A stretch of DNA of 64,000 nucleotides from Magicicada septendecula. Lineage: Eukaryota; Arthropoda; Insecta; Hemiptera; Cicadidae. Shown piece after piece: positions 1-17,030 of this stretch (within the stretch, counting starts at the first letter, position 1; each line of letters begins with the position of its first letter). The stretch lies in NCBI GenBank assembly GCA_034769895.1, contig CM068369.1:148528574-148592573 (forward strand). Reading direction: 5' to 3'. The notes below the pieces were generated by a model. That model searched no databases and was not told the origin of the DNA. It saw nothing but the letters and a program-made list of their open reading frames with translations. The position numbers were made by a program, and so were the translations under genes.

Positions 1-866
1 AACGGAAAGCGATACCGAGTATTATACTATTTAAACCAATTTTTCAATGAAAATAAAAAGGACTCCTATCAATCAATACGTTGGAGTTTCCCCATATCAT
101 CTCAAATACGATTCCAAAAGCGTTATCATTAATAACAATAATCGTTGTACTGCCTATTGACACATGCTCATATATAGTCATGCTATAGTATGTTCATACT
201 ATTATTCATGTCCAAACAATATTTATTGACCAGCACACAATTAAATATCGCCTCTTTTTCTTTTCTGTGTAAGTTTCAAATAATTACACTTTACGTATCA
301 TGATCAAACTTTGTAAATTATATAAAAAAATAAAGGAATGTCGGCTAAGTAATTACAGGAAATTCAAATTGTTTGTACTTACATAAGAAATAAGGTCATA
401 GTTTTAAGTGATTCAAACCGACAAACATAATTTTGTAAAATGGACAAACAATTTGTAGAACAACAGAATCAATTTAATTATATAAAAAGTAGATGTTCAC
501 TATGCATTTTTTTAATGTAAAAAATTGATAAAATAACTTCCCAAAACTTTAATCCTCTGATTCTAATAGTAATAGTTTTGCTCTATTTTGCAGCGTCTTT
601 TGTTTAAATTGTTATAAATTATTTAAATTTAGTGATATAAAATCTTCATCCGGCTGTGTTTTTTTAAAGTTCTGAGAACATTAATTTTCCCATTATAGGG
701 CACCAGCTTATAGATAGGTAAATCATGTGGTTGAGCTAAGAGATCCTTTGGGAGCTAACATCATTTCATCCGAAACTGAGAACTTGTGTGGATCAGTGCA
801 CAGTCAACCAGGTACAAAGGTACTAGCTATCCAAATGCCATCGATCCATAAATATATTTATGATCG
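1..866. other. AT-rich stretch with no gene seen
   Basis: No convincing coding frame, RNA gene or element end is visible. Just before the LINE remnant a short sequence is duplicated: a phrase reading ATCGTTGAATAAA ... CACCGTCTGCAG occurs at about 862-896 and again at about 912-934. This looks like local slippage. Confidence 0.6.
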
Positions 867-2103
867 TTGAATAAACTCAAACACCACCGTCTGCAGAATA
901 AACCGCCATCGTTGAATAAACCACCGTCTGCAGTTAGTTTCCAATTATCTTATTTTGGAAGAAAAAACGGTTTCATGAAGACCAGATCTTGTACAGATAA
1001 TGCTTTTATTATTGCACAAATCATTGAGCAGCATCATAAGTTCAATAAAGAAACGCCTATAGCTTTCATTGACTTTAAGAAGGCTTTTGATACGGTAGAT
1101 AGAAATTTGCAGTATCAAGTCCTAGAAGAACGAGGAAAATCACAACAACTTATAGGAAGTATACAAAGCCCGTCTAACGGAACAAGAACAACTTTTAAAA
1201 ACAATTGCAATAACAACAATTATCTGTCAATCAAGGTGATAGACAATAGTGCAGTATATCACCTACTTTTCTTAACATTTATTTCGACGATCAAGTAAGG
1301 AAATGGAAACATCCCTGGTATTACGACATCACGAGACAGATGTTTGAATGTCCTGTTGTTTGCTGACTATTTCCTTGTAATTCAAAACCCAGAATGTGCT
1401 TTACAAAAATCTGTTTTTAAGCTTTGAGATTTACAAATAATACAGTATGAAAATCTTTACTTCAAAAACAAAGGTAATGGTATTTCGAGGCAAGAAAAAA
1501 ATAATAACAAAAATAATCATTAATGATCAAATTGTAGAACATATGAGTATTTTAACTATTTGGAAAATTATATTGTCTATGATGAGAATTATGATATTCA
1601 AGTTAAGTTAGGTAAGTTCCAAACGGTCTGTGGGTCAATCAACCGTATTTTTAGAAATAAGGTACGTCGAGATAGAAAATTAAGGTTCTACAAAGTTTTA
1701 GCGGTCCCTGTACTGTCCTATGTGTGGGATTTATAGACAACAACCAAGAAACAAGAAAGTAAAATATATGCCTCAGAAATGGCGTTCTTAAGACATTTAT
1801 ATAAACTTACATACATTTACATACGGTAATTATGAATTTACCGTATAAAGAATGATGTCATAAAACAAGAATTATAAGTTTTCAACTTAAATGGAAGACT
1901 AAAATATTGTAAACAACGTTTGGACGAACACTTATAAAGAATGCCATATTTCAGACTGGCCAATCAAGTCTGGAAATACAAGCCTATAGGACACAGGTGA
2001 GGGGTAGACCCAGAAAAAGATGGCTGGAGGATCTTTGAAGGCGGAACAAGCAGCACCTTGCCTATGCCGTGTTGTTAAAGTGGCGATGACGATGATGATG
2101 ATA
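867..2103 (+). mobile_element. LINE remnant: reverse transcriptase to 3' end
   Basis: This is a decayed non-LTR retrotransposon covering the reverse transcriptase from the palm to the element's 3' end. The open frame at 867-1298 contains SCTDNAFII followed by IAFIDFKKAFDTVDR, the RT motif-A region with its catalytic Asp. Further on, in shifted frames, I can read a motif-B/C region (QG.RQ..SISPTFLNIYFDD near 1225-1300, then LLFADY near 1360 where LLFADD is usual). Next comes a thumb region near 1610-1730 (KFQTVCGSINRIF, then RFYKVLAVPVLSYV). Near 2008 the GRPRKRW-type C-terminal phrase appears. The copy ends in GATGACGATGATGATGAT at about 2084-2103, a short-repeat tail rather than poly(A), as RTE-like LINEs have. 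The endonuclease is missing, so it is 5'-truncated, and it carries several stops and frameshifts. Being a LINE is secure; the clade is inference. Confidence 0.85.
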
Positions 2104-2880
2104 TTTAAAGTCTTTGTAAAATCGATTAGGAAATTTAGTTTTTAAGGAATTTTTTAGTTTAGCACTGAAGCACTTTCTATAAATACTATAATGTAAATTC
2201 ACTGTAACGTGTACTGCATGTATTGCATAACAGAAAGAAACAACAAACCTTTCTATAACGATTGCGTTTGTCATTATTTTTGTTAAAAAGCTGAGTATTT
2301 TATGTTGTTTGCATGTGTGTGAAGAAGTACGTCATAACTCAAAAGTGTCATACACGCGACACATGTATTTCACGGTTAGGGCTGACGGACGGAAAATACC
2401 AAAGTTTGTTCCTCTGTAGAATATAGACCAGCAATGCATTTTTGAAACAGTAAAATGAGCCGTGTGATAGATACACTTTGCAGATGTAAATAACAAATAA
2501 CAAAGAAAATTTAATTTGCTGTTAGTGTTGAGATAAGTTTAAACCAGTGTCTATTTCACAGACACACAAGTTTTTATTGTTATTCTTTAAACATTTTTCT
2601 GCATCTCCATTACTCAAGTTTAGAGTTGAAAGACAATCCTTCATTTTTGCTTACTATTGTGAATGTAATAACATATCCGTCCGTGATTGTCGTGTTTTTT
2701 TGCTAACATAGTATTCATACATCTCAGTGCATTTGTGGTTAATGCAAAACTTGTGACTGTTTCGTGTAATGAATTATCTCTGTACTTCCTTGTTTATCGT
2801 TTCGACAAAATAGTTGCTATACAATCATATAACATTTGCTATATACAGTACATGGATACAAACATGTTAGGTCGCAACCT
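2104..2880. other. No gene seen
   Basis: AT-rich sequence. Short frames occur on both strands but none resembles a known domain. Confidence 0.5.
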
Positions 2881-4300
2881 ATGTTGACCACTGAATAAAG
2901 GCAGATTTTGTGAAAATCTGGACAAAAATCCTCCAGACACGAAATTTGGTTTTGGAAAGTTAGGTTTTGGGGTCACTTCAATGGGGGAAAAAATCGGACA
3001 CTCCAGCTCACCGCTGGGCCCCCCTGGGGGGGGGGGTTAAAATGGGGCAAAACGGTTTCTTGTAAATATCTCAAAAACTAAGCAAGATATCAAAAAAAGT
3101 TAAATAGAAATGTTGTAGCTCACCAAATTCCCCATCAAAATGGTCCTTAGTAATTGTTTTGTCAGACGCACTGGGACAGAGATATGAGCGCTCAAAATTG
3201 AGACCTTTTTTGCAATTTTTCGTATAAGGCATTTTTACGAAAAAAAACTTGAATTTTTTTGAGTTTAGGCCGATTTTTGTATAGTAAAAAGCACTAAATA
3301 TGGGTATGTAAGTGTTTTTACATGTAATACCAAGTATTTGGATGTAAATTTTTGCATGTATATATTTATGCACACATATACACACACACTACAACTACAA
3401 AAACGTGCATTTTTGAACGTAAGAGTTACATGCATATACTCCAGCTTCACTTATCTATATTTCGACAGTAACAAAATTAAAGATATTTACAAATAATAAA
3501 CTTTTCAACTGTTGCTGTTCAACTCATATGTAAATTAAAATTGAAAAATTACGAGTAAACTTCATGATTGCAGTTTTTGGAATAACGAAATTTGGGAAGT
3601 CAGGAAAATTAAACAATTGCTAATTTTTGTAACAAAGTAGATTAAGATTGAACTAGAATCAAAGAAAATATAACGTTTGAGTTCTTCATAATTCTTCAGG
3701 TGCCATTTCTTCAAAATTGTTAGTCGCGATTGTTTCTAACAAAAACCAAATTCTCATTCATCTGGGACATTGTTTGTAACAGGTATGTAACAGAATCCTC
3801 AAATCAACCTGTTAATCTGCTTATTTCAAAAACTATGTATGTTATAAAACGTTTGTATGGCGAATTGTTTCATGATTTCTTGCAAGAGATTTGATTGTTT
3901 CTCATGTTATTCTAATGAAAATTTTTATTACTCTCTCTACGCACAATTCTCTCCAGCGCCATATCTCAAAAATTCTTCTAATATTTTTTATATACTTCTC
4001 ACTCAACTGTGATCCAGAGACACGGTTCATACAAATGCAGTATAAGATTTGTTATTATTTTTAATTCAGTAATTTTTAAGCTTTTCTATCTTCATAAAAT
4101 AAAATAATAACTAATTATTGTTATATAAATTTTATTATAAATTTAATAATAAATTTTATGGTCAATGTTTCGGGAGCTTAAAATTACTCAATTTCTTATA
4201 TAAGTCATTCATCAACAACAGCTTTGTTGTATAATTGAATATACATTTTATTTGTGTTACCTCCAGACAACTCCAGCGTCGGACACTCTAAAACATGAAT
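2881..4300. other. Non-coding block with G-run and recurrent TCAAAAA phrases
   Basis: This block differs in texture from its flanks. It opens with a C6-T-G11 run at about 3019-3036, able to fold on itself and very unusual in this AT-rich DNA. It then repeats loosely related phrases such as ATATCTCAAAAAC (about 3067), TATTTCAAAAAC (about 3823) and ATATCTCAAAAAT (about 3962). Each is followed by a run of A or T and then a phrase like TTGTAGCTCACC or CTCCAGCG. Similar phrasing occurs in the non-coding parts of the 16.9-26.5 kb transposon (for example TTGTAGCTAACA near 17193). I infer a remnant of a large element's non-coding region but cannot name it. Confidence 0.3.

Positions 4301-9665
<5,365 letters not shown>

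Positions 9666-9744
<79 letters not shown>
9666..9744. repeat. (AC)n microsatellite, about 79 bp
   Basis: An uninterrupted AC run. Confidence 0.98.
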
Positions 9745-9746
<2 letters not shown>

Positions 9747-10179
9747 ATTACAGATGTTTTTACTGTGTATATATTTGATAATATTTAGGTTTTTATTGGA
9801 GTAATTTAAAACAATTATTTAAATAATTCACTGTATTATTTGCATTGTGTAAAACTCCTTGACATGAAACTGTAGTTACTGGTTCTGGACCCATATTAGT
9901 TCTGACGTACTAATTTCTTAAGAAACGTAGAGTATGCTGAGCCATTACAAAATTTAGTCTTCGTATGATATGAGAAGTGATATTCGCATTTTATAACAGT
10001 GAGACGTACCTGATAATTTGATACATTGTGAAGTCGGAAGAAACATATTCTAGTTGAAGATCTACCTACCTTCATAAACTAAATAATTACTACAAAGGCA
10101 ATTAGTTGTTTAATTAAGTAAACCGCCTTTCACTGCACTTGCACATGTTATCATCATTCGTTGATCATTTTTGTGACGA

Positions 10180-10770
10180 CCACAAGCTTGGCACTATGTA
10201 AAAATGATCAGATTATTTTATATTTTAGTTGGATAAATCTTCGGCAATGCTGGCTTAGCCTTCTTTAAAAAATATCACAGTTTCTGATAAAAATAGTTCC
10301 TTAGTGTATTAAAACTAATCGTTTTACATGTATTTCATAATCATGAAAACAGGGAAACAGGGATTTTTTACGGTTTCCCAACAATACGTATTCATATGTT
10401 AGTATGAATAAAATTTCAAACAAAATATTTAATAATTTATGTTAGGTTACGTTTTAATATTTCGTGAATATTATTCTGTAAATGTAATACGTTACATTTA
10501 TGAAAATCTTTAGGTCTAATTGAACGTTTAGTTTAGACCTGGTCAATATGCAAATACATTCAAACAAACTAATTATATTTTTTAAAATAGATATGTAATA
10601 AGACATAATACATATAATACATGATACTAATAATATGTATTATTAATGTGTACACATCAGTTTATACGGAATAATAATGTTTAACAGTTGTATCCATGCA
10701 TTTAAAAGTATGTTTGAAATAACTAATGGTAACTGCCATCAGTTCTTTTAGTTAGTTAACAAATCTTTTC
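10180..10770 (+). repeat. Dispersed repeat B, copy 1
   Basis: Collinear with 14450-14835 in the same orientation, but strongly diverged and longer through insertions. Shared phrases in order: TTGGCACTA; TTAGTATGAATAAA followed by CAAA.AAAAT; TAAATGTAA; TTTAGGYCT; GATATGTA followed by ATGATACT; CATCA.TTTATAC; and a final block around GTAACT. The constant order argues for common descent rather than chance similarity. No class can be assigned. Confidence 0.5.
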
Positions 10771-11033
10771 AAACTAGAAATGGTTCTCTTTTAATTTTAA
10801 TAAAATAATTTTTTTAAAGGTCATAAAGCCTTCGTAAATTAAATGATAGTTTTCCTTTCATGCTATGTTATAATGTTATTGTCAATAATTAAATTTGTAA
10901 TTAAACGAGACAATAACAGTAATTAAACGAGACATACAAATTTTGTACACGGTACGAGGGCGATCTTGTTATTTTACTCAGCAGTGAAGAGTACAGTACA
11001 GTGTTTTGCACAGTTGAGTTTATAAGATATTGT

Positions 11034-11270
11034 ATGTAATTAGGAAGCAGTCAACATAGTGGGCAGAGACGATTTATATATACGAAAGGATAAGCTGAGT
11101 ATGGTATAAAAAATCGATCAAGAGAGAGTGGAAGTGATAGCAGAGGAATATGCATAAGTTAGCATCAAGAGGAATACTAACAGTATCAAAAGCTCTTCTG
11201 CAAACTTCCATCACGCGTCAGACAAGTGCAAAATCAATATAGTGAGGCCACTTCACTTTGACCCTATAAC
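11034..11270 (+). repeat. Dispersed repeat A, copy 2
   Basis: The second copy of the repeat at 4960-5210, in direct orientation and about 6 kb away. Flanks on both sides differ between copies, so this is an interspersed repeat rather than a segmental duplication. Confidence 0.6.
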
Positions 11271-11403
11271 TTGAAGCACACCTATATGTAACTGTTTTAA
11301 AATTCTGACGATGCAAACTCGCATACCTTATCAGCATACCTTACCTTATCACCAACTCAAAAAAAACAAAGGTTGTAATATCCCAAAATGTTAAGTGTAA
11401 AAC

Positions 11404-11427
11404 GTGTGTGTGTATGTGTGCGCGCGC

Positions 11428-11484
<57 letters not shown>
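11404..11484. repeat. Compound microsatellite (TG)n(CG)n(GA)n
   Basis: Short TG and CG runs at 11404-11429 pass into about 55 bp of GA from 11430. Leu-Ser repeat frames read through it are artefacts. Confidence 0.95.
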
Positions 11485-11486
<2 letters not shown>

Positions 11487-12359
11487 GTACTCGTAGAAAA
11501 AAATTATAAATGACGGCACAGTATGGAATGATATTTGTTGATTGTACACGTTTATGTGTAAAATTGCTAATTCCAGATCTATACATGTGGTTACTGAAAA
11601 CATTATTTATTACGTTAATCTAAAATTGATCACTCCTATATTATTTAGAGCCAAAACTAGAGCCAGGCCACGACAAAATGAACAGAAAGAACAACATTAA
11701 TAACGGTAATAAGCGATTCAGATGACATTTCCAGAAAATGGAATAAAACTATTTCACATGCTATAGGATATTTCTATTTTAACGAACAAATTAAAGAGTC
11801 TATTTGTCACTAATTTGCAGTTGTGACTAATTTTTGTTACACAAAAATGAATGCGACTCATGATGCAGTCATTCTAGCTTTGTTTTTAAGCGAAGTACAG
11901 CTCGCTGCTAGCGCACGTAATTCCGTTAGAGTTCTTCGACGAGGATAGGGTGTGCAAATTTCTGCAACCATCCGAAGATCCTGGAATGATGAAGAGTACT
12001 GGAATGTTGAACTGTGGGGCTGGTGTTTTCTTTTAGGAACGTGCAATGTGTTGTCGGGATCAAGGAATTCGTTAAAACACATGTCAACAATACACTGGAA
12101 ATTTAAATTTGTCTATGTTCACATGCCTTTTACTCAAAAAGCTTTATGCCATCATGTTCAAATTTAGACATGATGTTTGTTATTAATGCAGGTCTACACA
12201 TCTGATACCAAGATTATTTACAAACCTCATTTATGGTTGTGTAATATATGGTAAAAATTGATATCTGTTTAAACTGAATTACATAACTCCAGAAGCGGCT
12301 GCTCAATCCTATAAAATTGGTTATGGTATAGTTGTCACAGGTACAATGGCCATATAAAT
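11485..12359. other. No recognised gene; one unassigned frame
   Basis: Most of this is AT-rich. From 11858 to 12082 the minus strand has a 74-codon frame of more ordinary composition (with ...MVAEICTPYPRRRTLTELRA...) in slightly GC-richer DNA. I do not recognise it. It could be an exon or an element scrap, but one short frame without splice or domain evidence is weak. Confidence 0.3.
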
Positions 12360-13065
12360 GAAAAAATTCATGTTTCTTCCTATTTCTGGTCATGCCGCTA
12401 AGGTGGTGCAACGTCAGCTCGCCCTTTTTCCGGACTGGCTCAGGAAATGGCGGGTGGCAGTCAATACTGAGAAATCTGAGGGGATTGCCTTTCCCCGTCA
12501 ACTTATTTTCCTCTCTCCCTCAAACGGGAGCGCGATCGAATGGAAACGGTCTGTGAAGTATTTAGGCGTCATTCTTTACCGGCGCCATAGCTTTGCAGTC
12601 CATGTCTCTCAGTGTCTCCAACGAGCTCGCGGAGTCGAAGCCAAGCTATTTGTCTTCCTCTCAAATCGGAGTTCAGTGCCTGTGCGCACTAAACTTACTA
12701 CCTACTTGGTCTTTCTTAGAGCTATCCTGACTTACGCAGCGCCCTAATTCTGGTCCCTGCTACAGCCCTACGTTGTTGTGAGCTTGGAGGCTTTCCAATC
12801 CCAACTCTCCGTTACATCCCCAACTCTCCCTGGTACGTCACCAACGATATTATCAGACGAGGGTTGAAGGTTCCTTCCGTTGATGAGTTTGTGCGTTCTC
12901 TGGCGCTCAAACTCTTCACACGAGCCACTATCTCATCATACCCATTCATCCGCTACCTTAGGGCAGATGACGGCCCACTTCACGAAAACCTAAACGTCCC
13001 AGAACCCTGCTCGATGACCCCCCCCCATTCATCTGCTCCTCACCACTGCCCTTGCGAAGGTTGAC
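12360..13065 (+). mobile_element. Jockey-type LINE fragment: end of RT and C-terminus
   Basis: The frame at 12358-12747 reads like the RT thumb region of Jockey-clade non-LTR elements: LFPDWLRKWRVAVNTEKS (compare W..KWR..VN..K), then VKYLGVILYRR (YLGV.LD), a stretch of basic and coiled character, and TKLTTYLVFLRAILTYAAP (the conserved Y...LRS.LTYA.P). After a break the next frames give a C-terminal region ending near 13065 (IIRRGLKVPSVDEFVRSL, compare the I..DL.IP.V.EE of Jockey proteins). The catalytic RT core and endonuclease are absent from this copy. The sequence is GC-richer than its surroundings. DNA to about 13.45 kb may be its 3' untranslated part, but I cannot prove this. Confidence 0.8.
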
Positions 13066-14449
13066 CATCCATCCTTTCCTCTCTCGGTCACAAAAAATTT
13101 AACTCTTAAACATCTCCTTCATGGCCTCACTGTAACAGGAACGTTAAAATCTTTCACCGCCGCTTCCTTCCTTCCAATAAAAAAATTGTCAATCGCTCCG
13201 TGGTTCAGCACAACATTATCGGCTTGCATCCCTCCACGTAGGAGGGCTCCATCCTAATTCAGGCACATGGCTACTCAAGAAATTCAGAAGTATCAGGCAG
13301 TCATCGGATTTACCCGGACACTGCAACCACTGGGGCTCGTCAAGAGCTTAGCTGCCCCACGATTGGTCTTGGTCTTGGTATTCCTATTACATTCTACGTT
13401 TTAAGCTGACTCGTCTGTAGTTATCCTTTCTTGAATAAGAGGACAACCTACGTCATCCGCCAATCTTCGAGAATGTGACCAGTGGTTCAAGCGCAGATTA
13501 ATCAAGTTTAATAAACGATCAAGTAGCAAGACTGACGCAAAGTTTATGTGCACCCGGTGATTTTTTTATCTTTACAGCATTAGTGTGTACGTTACATACC
13601 AAGGCCACATATTATTTACTACACCGTATCAAGTAAGGAATAACGGGACGGATCAAACTACAGCTGTAAATAAAAGACAGCTTGGAAAAAGGAACTTAGA
13701 AGTGCGGAAAATTTGTAAATTAGTGTGTGGAATGTAGGAGGTCTCGCACATAAAGAAATGGTTGACGTTGTTCTGAAAAATGGTGGTTGTTAATTTGAGA
13801 TTATTGAAAGTTAAGAACTAGCATCTCTCACAATCTTGTTAATGGTTGATTCTCATTGGCTGTCTGCAAACGTTTCTGGTAGATGCTTTTTTAACTCTGG
13901 CATGGAGATCTCTAAATTGCATAATCTAATTATTTTTATTAAACTTTCTAATATGTTAAGTTTCCTGATACTCTCTTCATGTTTTCCTATTCTCTAGTAT
14001 ACAGACTGCAAATAGTACCAAGTCTTCTATCGTTGATCAGTACTCTTTCACAAGTCAACTCTTTGTTTTATAAGTCAGTATTCTTTCACTTATATACCTC
14101 TATCCTTAACAGTTTGTCTTATTGTTACATTAAAACTGCCATCTCAGCTGAGGTTATAATTTGGTGTGTAGAATATCCTAGCTCCTACTAGCCTTTTTAT
14201 TTTTTCTGTAATTATAATTTTATAAATTTTTCAATATTTTAAGAGGAAATGTTTAAATTTGTGACAGATTTTTAAAGCACTTTAAATACCTTTAATTCAC
14301 TATATTAATTATTAAATAAAAACCTTTTGGCATTAATGCGATTTAAATAGACGTGAGCAATTAAAAATTAATTTGCTTCATGTGTATTTAATAATTAACT
14401 GAGCTATACGTTTTGGTACGCATAATTAAAAATTAATTCCTTTGTGCAC
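13066..14449. other. No gene seen; possible LINE 3' trailer at the start
   Basis: 13066-13450 keeps the higher GC of the Jockey fragment and may be its trailer. The rest is AT-rich. The 70-codon frame at 13979-14191 is of hydrophobic, biased composition with no family resemblance. Confidence 0.4.
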
Positions 14450-14835
14450 AGTTTGGCACTACGATTTTCCAAAGCCTCCTGTTAATATTTTAGTATGAAT
14501 AAAGCATCAAATAAAATACGTACTAGTTTTTTGGAGCACAATTTAGCGTTAAATGTAAATTACTTTTATAAGAAGTTTAGGCCTTATAATTAAAAGTTTG
14601 GTTCAGGTCGAGTGATTATGCCAATGCTTACTAAAAATATTGCAGATTTTTCAAAAATGGGATATGTATTACTACTTAATATAAATGATACTTTCAATAT
14701 CTGGACATCAATTTATACAGCGTGGGATGTTAAAAATTAATGACTTACTGACATTAATTTCATTTGAAAGAAAGTACACGTAAAAAAGACAGTAACTAGC
14801 GCCATTCCCTTAGTAATCTTTCCAATATCATAACT
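14450..14835 (+). repeat. Dispersed repeat B, copy 2
   Basis: Counterpart of 10180-10770 with the same order of shared phrases, shorter by several internal gaps. Divergence is high, so both copies are old. Confidence 0.5.
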
Positions 14836-14914
14836 GGTGACGAAACGAGAATTTCAAAGATGAGTCCAAATAATACATGTAGACGTTACATTAAAAAAAG
14901 TCGAAAAGTGCCAG

Positions 14915-15240
14915 TGAAATTTGAAGATCCTGTCCACTGTGTTCTAGAACAGAAAGTTGTATTTTTGGTGTATTTTATAGAGCCGGGAACAACAATCACT
15001 TTTAAATCTGTGATTTTCTTTTAAACTGAGGCCTGAAATTTAGAACCGGCGACGTGGAATGCTCTTGCCAAATATTGTCCTAATTCATGACAATGCACGC
15101 CCACACATTGCTGCCCGGACCCCTCACTTCCTTCATCTCAAGGAGTCAGAATTGGAAAGCAACATTCAACAGGCTGAAATCACATGAGGCAGACTTTTAT
15201 GAATCGGGTTTAAAACCGCTTTTTCCCAGATAGTAAACTA
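14915..15240 (+). mobile_element. mariner-family DNA transposon remnant
   Basis: A decayed piece of a DD34D-type transposase. In order I can read FLVYFIEPGTTIT (compare LVDFLEPGTTIN) near 14965-15000, then NRRRGMLLPNIVLIHDNARPHIAART near 15040-15115. This holds the HDNARPH motif with the second catalytic Asp. Near 15180-15240 comes ADFYESGLKPLFPR, the usual C-terminal DFY..G...L..R. Between the last two, the segment that normally holds the third catalytic Asp is missing, so the copy has an internal deletion as well as stops. The N-terminal DNA-binding region and inverted repeats are not visible. A SINE sits immediately downstream. Confidence 0.85.
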
Positions 15241-15252
15241 ATAATAATGATA

Positions 15253-15542
15253 CATAATAATAATGGCTCCCATGTATACCACCAAAGTAGCTTAGGAGTA
15301 AGGCAGTGTAGGGCTGCCTTATGTGAGCCGTACGACATACAAGGAAAGCAGTGTGGCCAGCACTACGCTTCAGCCGCCCATTACTATGCCCAGGATGTTA
15401 TCCCAGGTACTCATTTTCAACAGACTGAGTCGACCTGGGGGCTGAAAAACGCACCTTGATTTTATGGTACGGGCCCGGGAGTTGAACCCTGGACCTCTAG
15501 GTTAGTAGCCAGGTGCCATACCCACTGGTTTACTGAGCCGCC
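15253..15542 (-). mobile_element. tRNA-derived SINE with perfect target duplication
   Basis: Read on the minus strand, the 5' head starts at 15542 with GGCGGCTCAGTAAACCAGTG (A-box-like). About 55 bp later it has GGTTCAACTCC (B box of a pol III internal promoter, 15478-15488). A central body of about 200 bp follows, then a short ATT-rich tail at the low-coordinate end. The element is bounded by a perfect 12-bp direct repeat, ATAATAATGATA, at 15241-15252 and 15543-15554. This is the target duplication expected of LINE-mobilised insertion and fixes both ends. It landed at the edge of the mariner remnant. It is not a functional tRNA: the head is tRNA-like only and continues into an unrelated body. 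Confidence 0.88.
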
Positions 15543-15708
15543 ATAATAATGATAATTATGTAGAAAAATAATATAGTGTATATAAATACTAAACAGTAAT
15601 AAATTTTGTCTCTTAATATTTCTTTTTGTCTCTGTACCAAGCACAAAAATTATTAATTTGTCAAAAATATCTCCGACTATTGATTGAATAATAGTGAATC
15701 TAAATCTG

Positions 15709-16169
15709 TGTTAGCTAAAAATAAATTACGCAGTTACAATACGAGAGTGTTGTCCTATGCATTTCTAGCCATGCCCAGCAGGTGCGGTTTTCTGCCACGC
15801 ACCTGCTGGGCTATCCAAGTATCCTCTATAGTTGTCCAGTGCTTGTTAAAGACGCATATTATGGAACCCTGCAGGCAATAAATACGCAACAGCTGCCGCT
15901 TAGTTCAGTTTACGTCGGGCGATTTACTCAGTGCGTCTCAAGTGGTTATTAGGGAAAAGTGATCATTGTGCGTGACTCTATTAGTTGACATTGTTATTGC
16001 GCGTGGACAAATTTAACTTAAATTATTGTACAAGTATAATTTTATTGAATAACTTGTTGATTACAAACTGTTATTTGTGATTAATTAAAGCTGGTAGTTA
16101 GTGACTTCATTGGTGTCTGTATTTTGTTTTCCACTGTCCCACACGACGATCAGTGAGACCGTCGTAACA
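15709..16169 (+). mobile_element. LTR of a Gypsy-like retrotransposon fossil
   Basis: A 461-bp segment beginning TGTTAG and ending CGTAACA, so it has the usual inverted terminal dinucleotides. It is immediately followed by TTGTGTCAGAAGTGGGAT, a leader/primer-binding phrase typical of Gypsy-type insect elements, and then by gag-like sequence. Its 5' part contains a GC-rich perfect hairpin (14-bp stems at 15773-15786 and 15798-15811). No second LTR is seen in the window, so the element is incomplete. Confidence 0.65.
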
Positions 16170-16945
16170 GTTGTGTCAGAAGTGGGATAGAACCGTTAAC
16201 AGTGGAAACAAATGACACTTTGTAAAAGGATAGTGTAATTTGTAATTAATCTGTGAACATGGACGTCAGGAGGATGATGGAAGCTTTCCAAGCGCTGCTA
16301 CGACAGGAGGCCGAAAAAGCAGAAAAACGACAGAAGGAGATACGCAGACAGGAGAGAGAAAAGCCAAAGGAGCGACAAAAAGCACTAACGCTGGGAACAG
16401 AGAAACGACGTAAGGAGGAAGCAGACGATATCAAAGTGTTGATACAGGAGCAAAAGCAGATGTAAGAACATAGTACTGCAGAATTCGGTCTCCTACGTGG
16501 TGACTTGGGTGAATTAGTAGATGAGCTAATAAACAAGTTACTAGAATTTCGGAGGTACTAGAATCAGTGACACTAAAAATAGATGAAGTAGAAAAATATG
16601 TTTTGAATGTTGAAGAAACGATGTGTTCAAAAATATCTGTCATGGAAGAATCCTTGTCAAATAAAATATCTGGGGACTCAATTGCAAATATTAGAGAACA
16701 AATTAAACGTGAAGTTAAGCAGTTCATGAAGACACAACAAAAATAAATTTCTGGACAGATTGTACCAATGATAAAGACAGAAAATGCAATAGAGAAAGCA
16801 ACTTGGCTGTGGTAGGGGCAGTTCATGTCAAGGTCCCAACGTTTGATGGAAGCACTCACTGGGCAATTTTCGGCAGTTTGAAGCCGCTGCCAGTGAAAAT
16901 AATTAGATGGAGAAAGACAAGGCAGTTCACTCGTTCTTGGTTTAA
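16170..16945 (+). mobile_element. Gag-region fossil, near part (Gypsy-like)
   Basis: After the LTR and leader, gag-like sequence starts near 16258. It opens with a highly charged coiled-coil segment (Glu/Lys/Arg-rich). Further on it has the phrase VPTFDGSTHWA.F, the start of the capsid-like region of many Gypsy-type gag proteins. The reading is broken in a few places. At 16945 it stops abruptly where a DNA transposon has inserted; related gag sequence resumes beyond that transposon at 26515. The fossil is therefore older than the transposon. Confidence 0.7.
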
Positions 16946-17030
16946 TAGTCCAGTCACTGAATACCAAAAAAGGGCTAAACCCAACATTAATTCACCAATG
17001 ATTAAATTTAACGGAATCATGTAGGGTAAA
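16946..17030 (+). repeat. Left terminal inverted repeat of the 9.57-kb transposon
   Basis: The outermost 13 bp (TAGTCCAGTCACT) are perfect against the right end. After a short length difference, ACCCAA.ATTAATTCACCAA matches to about 16998. A weaker match (GAATC.TGTA) continues to about 17030. Confidence 0.85.

Larger units (their letters stand above)
9745..11403. other. No gene seen; holds two dispersed repeats
   Basis: AT-rich DNA containing repeat B copy 1 and repeat A copy 2 (separate entries). No coding frame is supportable. Confidence 0.5.

Noticed and set aside
15460-15545. A tRNA gene on the minus strand
   Set aside because: The A and B boxes are present, but the sequence runs into a SINE body and tail and is bounded by a target duplication, so it is a SINE head.
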